Shown here in pieces: positions 17,809 through 24,749 of a stretch of 24,749 nucleotides of DNA (positions are counted from its first letter, which is position 1; each line of letters starts with the position of its first letter). Under the pieces are notes generated by a model. The model was not told where the DNA came from, ran no database searches, and worked only from the letters and a program-made list of their open reading frames with translations. Origin of the DNA: Asterionellopsis glacialis (taxonomy: Eukaryota > Bacillariophyta > Plagiogrammaphyceae > Rhaphoneidales > Asterionellopsidaceae); NCBI GenBank assembly GCA_014885115.2, contig WKLE02004070.1, positions 2,419 through 27,167 of the forward strand, given 5' to 3'. A program made the translations under genes and the position numbers.

Positions 17809-18541
17809 ATGGTAAGATTATCGCAAGCCTTGAGCAGCGTTGGGGAATTTTCGTTCGCTTCGACAATCGTTTCACTTCCGATACATGAAAGCAGGATTTA
17901 AATCTCTACGGTGTTTGTTCAAGAATGTTTCCGCACTTTCCGTTGTGAATGTCATGGTGATGCTCGATGCTTCGACGTCTGTAGGGCGTACGATACCGAA
18001 GCGTCGCCAATTAATTTTGCTGTAGTTCGCGTTTTGGCCTATTGATTATTCGTATTTACATGATTGTCTATTTTTGTATTCAATCTCATTTTTCTTCATG
18101 TTTTCATCTGTGCACCACCAATAGATTGCCGCTCGCGCCGCTGCCATGGGTGCCCGCAGGGCCGCTGCTGTGACGACTCAGCGTCGTTCAGCTCAGACCG
18201 TCCCAAGGTTCGGTACTGAAGAACAAATGAAGGCTGAAGCCTTGGAGCAACTCAAGGCTCGCATAGCAGCCCAAAAGGAAATTTCCAAGCAAGTCCATCA
18301 TGACGAAGCTGCAGAGATTGCTGAAATGTGGAAATGGGTCAAGATTTCCTTCATTGTTGCCTTCCCCGTTTGCGTCCTTTCATCCATGAAGGATGTTTTC
18401 TTTGGAGAACACCACCACGAAGACGAGGGACCCAAGCCAGATTACATGGCTATTCGTTCCAAGGCTTTCCCCTGGGAATGTGAAGACTGCGCTCTTTTTG
18501 ATCCCAGTTGCTGGAAAAAGTGCCGCGCCGAACAAGCTTAA
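17809..18541 (+). CDS. COX6A: Cytochrome c oxidase subunit 6a, mitochondrial
   Basis: Exon 1 is just the ATG at 17809-17811, followed by GTAAGA; exon 2 is 18125-18541. The product is 139 residues, starting MIAARAAAMGARRAAAV, an Arg/Ala-rich mitochondrial presequence. If the intron is not real, translation can start at the ATG at 18146 and still gives a presequence. The body has one transmembrane segment (WVKISFIVAFPVCVLSS), the His/Glu-rich stretch HHHEDEGPKPDY, and IRSKAFPWE, matching the family's R-K-FPW motif. COX6a is a small inner-membrane subunit of complex IV, facing the intermembrane space with its C-terminus. The C-terminal tail has four cysteines after FPW, which is not usual for animal or plant COX6a as I know them. 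Confidence 0.88.
17812..18124 (+). other. COX6a intron directly after the start codon (313 nt)
   Basis: Donor GTAAGA, T-rich tract around 18050-18105, acceptor CCAATAG. Phase 0. I looked for a C/D snoRNA (a GTGATG C-box-like word lies near 17955) but saw no partnering CTGA D box. Confidence 0.7.
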
Positions 18542-18801
18542 AAAGAGAGTTAGTACTATTTGATTTGGTTTCGAATACATTTTGAAAATGGAGAAACAAT
18601 GATCCAGTTGAAAAAAGTTATTCCTCCGAAAAGTATACACTTTTTGGGTCTTTTATTGTAACTTAGAACAATACTATAGTGTCCAACAAGTTATTTACAA
18701 TAATTTGTATTCCTGTTGTTTCAGCACAACTATCAACATCTTCTCTTTCGTAAAAGCAAATGCATCCCATTTAAAAGATTCGTTATGTAACTTTTATCTG
18801 T

Positions 18802-20286
18802 TTATTTATCTTGTTTTGGAAGAAGTTCTGGTTTATGCACAGCCATCCACTCGTCTAAACCGTTCCAAAAACTCGCCGCTGTCACACTATCCAATCCACG
18901 CTTGTCTCGGTTTAGTTTGCCCGTTTTGACATTCCATTTCGATATATCTTTTGGCATGCGATCCCCTTCCATTCCAATATAATACCCATAGCTATTGGAA
19001 AATAGGAACACTGGATCCTTGTACATCTTGAGCCAATCTTTGAATTGCCAGGCTTCACCAAGGACAACAACTGCTACAACACGGTCCCACTCTCTAAGGT
19101 CATCACCAAGTTTCCCCTTTGGGTTGTCTATGAGTTCATACTCTACCTCACCGCCACCCTGGCGTTTTCCGACTCTACGAGTAAACAAGTTTTTCCCCTT
19201 GCCAGCATTTGCTCGTCCAAGTTTTTTGAGTTGAACATCACGTGGGACGAACGTCGCATTGGCAAAAAAATCGTAACCATTCAACATGGTAATAGGAGGT
19301 TGCATTCCTTTTGGTAAGATAATGATTGGTTTCTTGCCAATCAAATGCGGTCTTCCAACCTTTTTCTTATCCCTATCGCTTCCACTTCCACTCTTGGAGC
19401 TCTTGCCATTTGCATCAGGCCTTGAAGGTTTGAGAGTTTCATTGTACAAATCCAAAACCCGTGTAAAGTCTCGTCCCTCGGAAGCACCAGCTGCACGTAA
19501 AATCGATGCCGAGTTACCTACGGGAATTTCCATAATGGTATCTGTCACATCCTTGTATTTCTTTAGATCTTCTGCAGATACTGTAAAACCTGACGCTGCC
19601 AAAGCTGCCTGCACTTCCGCTGCTTCTTTACTTGTTTCTGATCGTTTGTCCACCACCGCATTCAGTTTATCAAAAAGTTGCTCATTTGTCATGGGTGTTC
19701 CTAAACGTTTCTTCTTATCTTTCGTAGACTCCTTATGGCTACTACTACTCAATCTTTTCCTTTCATCCCTTCGATCACGGTCACGATGAGATTCCTTGCT
19801 TCGTTTGCTGCGATGATGACGATCTTCTTTTTCACGAGATGAGGATGACTTTCGCCTGTGGTGGTGATCATCGTCATCACGAGATCGTTTCTTCGGTGGT
19901 GTTTCTTCTGGTTTTTTAGGCACAGCACTGCTATCCGTGGCTGCCACTGCTGAATCCTGATTTTCACCCTCAGCTTGTCCTCCTAAAAAGTATCCAACGA
20001 CTGTAGGTTTATCCAAAGCTTTCACAGGATCTTTCACACCATGTTTTTTACACGCACCACGGTAGGCCATCAAGGCTTGATTAGGATCAAGAATTTGCAA
20101 ATACATGGATGCCAATGTGTATCGGCATGTCTTCGATTCATGTGCAATTTCATAAGCATTGGATGCATTGAGAGATGTCCCATCTAAAGTTAATGAACTA
20201 CCATCAGCGGAAAGTTGTGTACCCGATAAGCGCTGTCCTTGCACCCATGATTTCAGTGTCGACGCACCATCCTCTTCAGCACCCAT
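18802..20286 (-). CDS. CDC73: Cdc73/parafibromin, Paf1 complex subunit
   Basis: 494 residues, no intron. The N-terminal part (to about 105) keeps the LASMYLQILDPNQALMAYRG and VVGYFLGG elements seen in parafibromin. Residues about 125-190 are a basic, Ser/Asp-rich low-complexity stretch, likely with nuclear localisation signals. The central part has MTNEQLFDKLNAVVDKRSE and KPIIILPKG. The C-terminal Ras-like domain has REWDRVVAVVVLGEAWQFKD, the strongest signature of the family, and ends ASFWNGLDEWMAVHKPELL. Cdc73 acts in the nucleus with Paf1, Ctr9, Leo1 and Rtf1 on elongating RNA polymerase II, linking to H2B ubiquitination and H3K4 methylation. It is convergent with COX6a and divergent from the FAD synthase gene. 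Start ATG at 20286 has no competing upstream ATG that I see. Confidence 0.95.
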   Translation of the reverse strand: MGAEEDGASTLKSWVQGQRLSGTQLSADGSSLTLDGTSLNASNAYEIAHESKTCRYTLASMYLQILDPNQALMAYRGACKKHGVKDPVKALDKPTVVGYFLGGQAEGENQDSAVAATDSSAVPKKPEETPPKKRSRDDDDHHHRRKSSSSREKEDRHHRSKRSKESHRDRDRRDERKRLSSSSHKESTKDKKKRLGTPMTNEQLFDKLNAVVDKRSETSKEAAEVQAALAASGFTVSAEDLKKYKDVTDTIMEIPVGNSASILRAAGASEGRDFTRVLDLYNETLKPSRPDANGKSSKSGSGSDRDKKKVGRPHLIGKKPIIILPKGMQPPITMLNGYDFFANATFVPRDVQLKKLGRANAGKGKNLFTRRVGKRQGGGEVEYELIDNPKGKLGDDLREWDRVVAVVVLGEAWQFKDWLKMYKDPVFLFSNSYGYYIGMEGDRMPKDISKWNVKTGKLNRDKRGLDSVTAASFWNGLDEWMAVHKPELLPKQDK

Positions 20287-20964
20287 GATTGATAATTAAA
20301 TTCTTCCAAGACTTTGGGGTGTATGAATGAGAAAAGGTAAAATAATTAATCAAGGACAACTATCTTTGGTCTTACTGTAGGTATGTCGAGAGGGATGAAG
20401 TTGCATGAATGTTGTGTCTTTGTCGTTGACGACCTCGAGCCGTCGAGATTCGAGACCCAGAGAGCCGCCTCCGACAGTGCAGGGATGCGCAACGAGCAAC
20501 GAGACGCAAGCAAGCGCAAGCTCGCCTGCTGTTGGGGGGTTGGCACACTTCAGCAGAGCAATAACCAAAATATGATAGATATATTCACGTACAGTGTTTA
20601 CGAAGAGCTACGATATACGTCGACTAGTACGTAGCTACAGTACGGTTAAAAGATCGTAATACGTGTAGTAGGACAGACGCTCTGAGTTCTTCTTTTCGCA
20701 TGGATGCATACGTTTTTTTTCTAGTCCTGCTGTCAAATTGGTCAGATCGCACAAAAGGAGATTTCGTTCTTTATCTGTCCGCGACAACTTCCACCTTGAA
20801 CCTTGTTCATGCTCAAGCATTTTGCACACTTTCAAAAGGAAAAGTGTATACATAACTGATAATTGCACAGTTGCAGAAAGCGGAAGTGCGATCAAGCTTA
20901 GTCTTCTAAAGAGCAAGCCAAGACGGGGAGGCTGCTGGGTTTGGTAGAAAAAATATTATCACAA
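20287..20964. promoter_or_regulatory. Divergent intergenic region, CDC73 and FAD synthase genes
   Basis: About 0.68 kb without a convincing gene. A small inverted repeat CTCGA-GCCG-TCGAG lies at 20434-20447. Several short frames exist on both strands but show no domain. It probably holds both promoters. Confidence 0.45.
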
Positions 20965-23289
20965 ATGAAATCGAGTTTGACACAGTCAAGGCTACGACAT
21001 TCCACTTTCCATCCATTGGCTTTTGTCTTGGGGTTCCTTTTCTTATCGAGTTTCGGAGAACAACTGAGTAGTAATTACATCTTTTGTGAGGCATTTACAC
21101 TTGTAAATCCGTCAGATAGAATATCAACAACATCGGCTGACTTTGCTTCTTCACATCGTCAGTCCTCTACGATTGGTACTTGTACGACTAGTAGGCAGTG
21201 TATTCTTCAAGCGCACAAGGCAACAATCTCTGAAGAAGCACCAGAAACGATGACGACTTCTTCGCCCAAACCCAATTGGAGAATTCTAAACCTACCCAAA
21301 GATGACGAGGACGATACCAACAACAATAATGATGATTCTACAGCTACTCATGACTTTTCGTCGTTTCTTTCTCATCATGAGAAATGGTCTCAAGAACAAT
21401 ATGAATCATCCTTGGAATTATACCATAGACTTATGGATTGTGCTGATTCCTATGTGAGCCCCAAAATCAAAGACGCTTTGCATTGTCTTGATCAAGCCTA
21501 CCGTTTGTACGGACCTCGATCAGTTATTTGCTCTTACAATGGTGGTAAAGATGCAGTAGTCATATTACATCTCGTTCGGGCTGCACATGCAAAATATTAT
21601 GCCGACAATGGTGATGATGTTCCTACTAGACCAAGAATGATCTACTTTGAGCACCAAGATGAATTTCCAGAAGTGTTGTCACTTTTACGCGAAACAGTTC
21701 AGGAATACGATCTTGACATGATTGCATTTGGTAATGGGTGTAAATTTTCGGATGGACTTAAAATTTTAGTGGAGAACAATAATCCATGGGGTGGAACGGA
21801 AGGGAAAAGTTTTCCTATGGCCTTTGTTTTGGGTACACGTGACTCGGATCCAAATGCAGGTTCTCAGGGTCAGTTTGCACCATCATCTCATTATATGCCA
21901 CCATTTATGAGAGTCAATCCGGTCTTAAAGTGGACCTACGGACATGTATGGCACTTTTTAAGATTGTTTGAACTACCCTATTGCTCTTTGTACGATGCGG
22001 GGTACACCAGTTTGGGGACTACCAAAGATACTTTGCCGTGTCCTGCGCTTGCCGTAGCTGGATCTGCATCACCGGCTGGGGCAGTACCTAAATATTGGCC
22101 TGCGTATATGCTCCGTGATTGGGACCAAGAGAGAGCTGGTCGTATTAAAAAGGAAAAGAAAAGCAACACCGCTGTATCACCATCACCCAAAAGGCGGGAT
22201 AATTTGGAACTGTCTGATTCTCAAAGAACTCGCCTGAGTCAATTTTCTACTGTGACAGTGTCAGAAAAAGCGCCACCTACAACAACTGCAGGAAGTGCTG
22301 TTGCATCTGCTACATCGTCGCCGCCGGCATCCGCAACTGGTGATGCATGGGAAACAGCTTCTAATGCATCTTCTATTGATACCTTTGCATCACCCGCACA
22401 ACGATCAGTTGGTTTGCTGGTAATTGGAGATGAAATTCTCAAAGGTCTCACCATGGACACAAATACCAATGCAGCAGCTACTATGCTCCGACAAAATAAT
22501 GTATTACTCAAGCGAGTTGTAACTTTGTCAGACGATCAAGATGATATCGTGAAGGAGATCAAACGAATGCAACATGAAGTCGACATTATTATAACGTCTG
22601 GAGGAGTTGGACCCACTCATGACGATGTTACGATTAAAAGTGTCGCAGCAGCACTTGATCGGAAAATGGTTTTGAATGAACAAATGGTCGACCTTTTGAA
22701 AGAGAAAATGGCCCATCAGGGTCAAGGTAAGGAAGGAAAAAAAGAAGTCTCAAAAGGAGACGACCTTACAGAAGCGCAAATAAAAATGGCTACATTGCCA
22801 TTCAACTCAAAGTTGCGATATTTGTCTGAAGATAAAAACGACTGGCCAATTTTACAGTGCCAGAACCTATTTATCCTACCAGGGGTACCGCAGTTTTTTT
22901 CTGAGAAAATCGAATCTTTGGCTATTTATCTTTCTTCCCAGCTGGAACGTAGCATTACCTACAGGGTCGTCCTGTCGGTTGACGAGCCATCCATTGTGGA
23001 TGTTCTCAATGCAGCTGTTGAGAATCATCCAAATGTCATTTTTGGTAGCTACCCATTTGTGGACCATCCTGACGTTAAAACTGTGCTTACGCTAGAAGGA
23101 CGCATGGTCCCAGGCACTAATTCGAGAAACAGTACAGTCTTTCTTGATCGTACAATACTTGAGGCAACGTCATTTTCAAAGGATAAAATGGACGTCCACG
23201 TTCAAGATGCCCTTGACGATCTAATTAAAGATCTTCCCGAGCGAAGCATACTACGCGTGGACAATGACGATGGGCTACTATTCTCGTAA
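20965..23289 (+). CDS. FLAD1: FAD synthase (PAPS-reductase-type) fused to molybdopterin-binding domain, plastid-type presequence
   Basis: 774 residues from the ATG at 20965. Residues 16-30 are a hydrophobic core (FHPLAFVLGFLFLSS) and FCEAFTLV at 40-47 gives an AF junction, the pattern of complex-plastid presequences. The FAD synthase domain (about 145-395) has the pyrophosphatase-type P-loop SYNGGKDAV (190-198), GTRDSDP, MRVNPVLKWTYGHVWHFLR and AGYTSLGTT. It transfers AMP from ATP to FMN to make FAD. A linker of about 80 residues follows. The molybdopterin-binding-like domain (about 475-774) has GDEILKGLTMDTNT (from 488) and GGVGPTHDD (546-554); in FLAD1 this domain hydrolyses FAD or related nucleotides. 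In human FLAD1 the order is opposite. A second ATG at 21250 could start a shorter form without the presequence. Confidence 0.93.
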   Translation: MKSSLTQSRLRHSTFHPLAFVLGFLFLSSFGEQLSSNYIFCEAFTLVNPSDRISTTSADFASSHRQSSTIGTCTTSRQCILQAHKATISEEAPETMTTSSPKPNWRILNLPKDDEDDTNNNNDDSTATHDFSSFLSHHEKWSQEQYESSLELYHRLMDCADSYVSPKIKDALHCLDQAYRLYGPRSVICSYNGGKDAVVILHLVRAAHAKYYADNGDDVPTRPRMIYFEHQDEFPEVLSLLRETVQEYDLDMIAFGNGCKFSDGLKILVENNNPWGGTEGKSFPMAFVLGTRDSDPNAGSQGQFAPSSHYMPPFMRVNPVLKWTYGHVWHFLRLFELPYCSLYDAGYTSLGTTKDTLPCPALAVAGSASPAGAVPKYWPAYMLRDWDQERAGRIKKEKKSNTAVSPSPKRRDNLELSDSQRTRLSQFSTVTVSEKAPPTTTAGSAVASATSSPPASATGDAWETASNASSIDTFASPAQRSVGLLVIGDEILKGLTMDTNTNAAATMLRQNNVLLKRVVTLSDDQDDIVKEIKRMQHEVDIIITSGGVGPTHDDVTIKSVAAALDRKMVLNEQMVDLLKEKMAHQGQGKEGKKEVSKGDDLTEAQIKMATLPFNSKLRYLSEDKNDWPILQCQNLFILPGVPQFFSEKIESLAIYLSSQLERSITYRVVLSVDEPSIVDVLNAAVENHPNVIFGSYPFVDHPDVKTVLTLEGRMVPGTNSRNSTVFLDRTILEATSFSKDKMDVHVQDALDDLIKDLPERSILRVDNDDGLLFS

Positions 23290-23845
23290 GAAGTAAATAT
23301 AGACGTTTCTTGTATTATCACTTTGTGGGTCGTTCTTCTGTCAATTTTTTAGTTGTGCGCATGAAATAGTAAATGAAATCGCCGACCGGCGGAACTTCTA
23401 GACTAAAATTAGGGAGCGAGAAACGCGCACCCGACAAGCGAACCAAGACTCGCAACAGACCCATTTGCTTTGAATAAAGGCAATTCGTTATTCTCTATCT
23501 CGTGCGGTCACTTTGAGATTGTTGTTCAAAGATTACTAATCTATCCCTGTGTTGGTTGATGGATGAATCAGAGTCAGTGAAAGCAATGTGTGTCTTTACA
23601 TGAGGAATGGAACAACTGAGAAAAATACTTTGTTTGGATGTAACAGATTTTTGTTTGAATATACTCAGTTACTGACTGTGGTCTTGGTGAGTGGTTCCGA
23701 CGAGAAAACAATCAAAGAAACAATGCAGCAGCACCCAAACCGTCGTCCGAATTTTACTAGTACACAAACACCGGCCAGAAACCATATAGTATCGTATCGA
23801 ACTTAGAATTATCGCATAATCTAAAAGTATATGTTGTCATTTTGC
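23290..23845. other. Intergenic region between FAD synthase and dehydratase genes
   Basis: Convergent 3' ends. It has a GC-rich inverted stretch CGCCGACCGGCG near 23380-23391. A 72-codon frame from 23588 has no recognisable features and is not called. No other structure is seen. Confidence 0.45.
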
Positions 23846-24749
23846 TCATGCACCACCTGGAGTATTGCCCCTGAGAATATCAACAAGAGCAGTCGAGTTT
23901 AATCCACCTCCAGATACTATACACACAACATTTCCTTTTGTCCCAGCCAGACCTTTCATCGCTGCTGCAACTGAAACAGCTCCAGCACCTTCAGCAACGA
24001 CACGGTTGTATTCCACAAGATGACGGATTGTAGTAGCTGTATCTTCCGGAGTTACAACTAATGATCCATCAAGTACAGATTTTGCCAGTGGCCACATCGG
24101 ATTCAGTATACCTTTCCCACCGCATCCATCTATAAAGGAAGGTTTATAATCCACTGTACAAGGTTTCCCGTGAGCAAGTGATTTTGCAAGTGGTGCAGCA
24201 GTCGTTGGTTCACATGCATAAACTTTACAATTTGGTCGTAATCGTTTCATGATACTACCAATGCCACATGATAATCCTCCACCTCCATAGGGTGCAATGA
24301 CGACATCAACATCTGGACAATCTTGAATAATCTCTAACGCAATCGTACTATTACCGTTAATCACATCTTGAGAACAAACCGGATGAATAAAGTGCCAATT
24401 ATCTCCAGGAGAATGATTTCCTGGATCACTCGTTAGAATAATATTCCACCACTCCGCAAATGGGACGCGTATTACCATCCCTCCGAGTGATTCAATAGCA
24501 CATACTTTGGTTTCTGGGGCATTGTCGGGAACTACAGCAAGACATCCAACTCCAGCTTGTTGTGCGCTCCATGCAACTCCTTGAGCCATATTACCTGCAC
24601 TTGCTGTAATAAAGCCCTCAACGGCTACTACTTCATCATCATTCTTTCGGTGGCTATTTCCATTTTCAGTACAGCTGCTGTTGCTAATCTCTTTTTTGGC
24701 ATTTTCTTTTCTGTGTGTATGTTGTTGAATTGCATTATAGGCTCCACGA
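23846..24749 (-). CDS. PLP-dependent threonine/serine dehydratase family protein, partial (5' end beyond window)
   Basis: About 300 residues, open to the window edge. It begins RGAYNAI, the segment just after the PLP-binding lysine in threonine dehydratases (the lysine itself lies outside). Then come EGFITASAGNMAQGVAWSA, the phosphate loop YGGGGLSCGI, and VCIVSGGGLNST near the C-terminus. These are fold-type II enzymes such as threonine ammonia-lyase or serine racemase. The chain ends at DILRGNTPGGA with no ACT regulatory domain, so it resembles catabolic or racemase-type members more than the biosynthetic IlvA. An insertion of roughly 25 residues, rich in Asn, Lys, His and Ser, lies between RGAYNAI and EGFITASAGN (24620-24727) and could instead be an unspliced 3n intron. 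Substrate specificity cannot be decided. Confidence 0.9.
   Translation of the reverse strand, partial: RGAYNAIQQHTHRKENAKKEISNSSCTENGNSHRKNDDEVVAVEGFITASAGNMAQGVAWSAQQAGVGCLAVVPDNAPETKVCAIESLGGMVIRVPFAEWWNIILTSDPGNHSPGDNWHFIHPVCSQDVINGNSTIALEIIQDCPDVDVVIAPYGGGGLSCGIGSIMKRLRPNCKVYACEPTTAAPLAKSLAHGKPCTVDYKPSFIDGCGGKGILNPMWPLAKSVLDGSLVVTPEDTATTIRHLVEYNRVVAEGAGAVSVAAAMKGLAGTKGNVVCIVSGGGLNSTALVDILRGNTPGGA

Noticed and set aside
17685..17888. 67-codon open frame upstream of COX6a
   Set aside because: It overlaps the COX6a start codon and donor site and has no recognisable domain.
17812..18124. C/D snoRNA inside the COX6a intron
   Set aside because: A C-box-like GTGATG is present but no CTGA D box follows.
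23588..23806. 72-codon open frame between FAD synthase and dehydratase
   Set aside because: No domain, biased composition or sign of a leader; it lies in a convergent 3' region.
1..24749. An undescribed multi-gene system such as a defence island or biosynthetic cluster
   Set aside because: The genes are unrelated housekeeping and signalling genes in alternating orientation; no mobile element, co-directional cassette or shared pathway links them.

Overview
The window looks like nuclear DNA of a diatom or a closely related stramenopile alga. The reasons are: eukaryotic genes with short GT-AG introns (about 80-310 nt), moderately AT-rich intergenic DNA, a soluble-adenylyl-cyclase-like protein, and at least one protein whose N-terminus reads as signal peptide plus an AF-type cleavage site, the style used to enter red-algal-derived complex plastids. 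No tRNA, rRNA, transposon or CRISPR array was seen. A 63-base run of N at 11638-11700 is an assembly gap.

Layout: (1) 263-2386, minus: an LtrA-family multi-pass membrane protein with one inferred intron. (2) 2387-3675: a divergent intergenic region with several copies of the 9-bp palindrome-like word TACCWGGTA. (3) 3676-9198, plus: a 1755-residue sAC-type cyclase in four exons (coiled coil, long disordered region, C1 and C2 cyclase domains, P-loop NTPase). (4) 9380-11422, minus: a very acidic protein with a signal-peptide-like start. (5) 11423-12237: a divergent promoter region with the assembly gap and a cluster of TGACG/CGTCA sites. (6) 12238-13850, plus: dyskerin/Cbf5. (7) 14001-14249, plus: an uncertain small gene. 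(8) 14378-15037, minus: clathrin light chain. (9) 15254-17365, plus: presenilin, with an intron directly before its second catalytic GD motif. (10) 17809-18541, plus: COX6a, whose start codon appears to be an exon of its own. (11) 18802-20286, minus: Cdc73/parafibromin of the Paf1 complex. (12) 20965-23289, plus: a FAD synthase/molybdopterin-binding fusion with a plastid-type presequence. (13) 23846-24749, minus: a PLP-dependent threonine/serine dehydratase, cut by the window end.

The genes serve unrelated processes (cAMP signalling, rRNA and snoRNP function, vesicle coats, intramembrane proteolysis, respiration, transcription elongation, flavin and amino-acid metabolism). They alternate in divergent and convergent pairs, as expected of a compact algal chromosome and not of an operon or island. 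The most interesting points are the cyclase's altered bicarbonate and adenine-contact positions, the CO2/cAMP-response-like element cluster upstream of Cbf5, the in-frame stop-free intron at the presenilin active site, the start-codon-only exon of COX6a, and the plastid-type FAD synthase with its domain order reversed relative to animals. Splice sites were inferred by reading frame and domain continuity, without transcript data.
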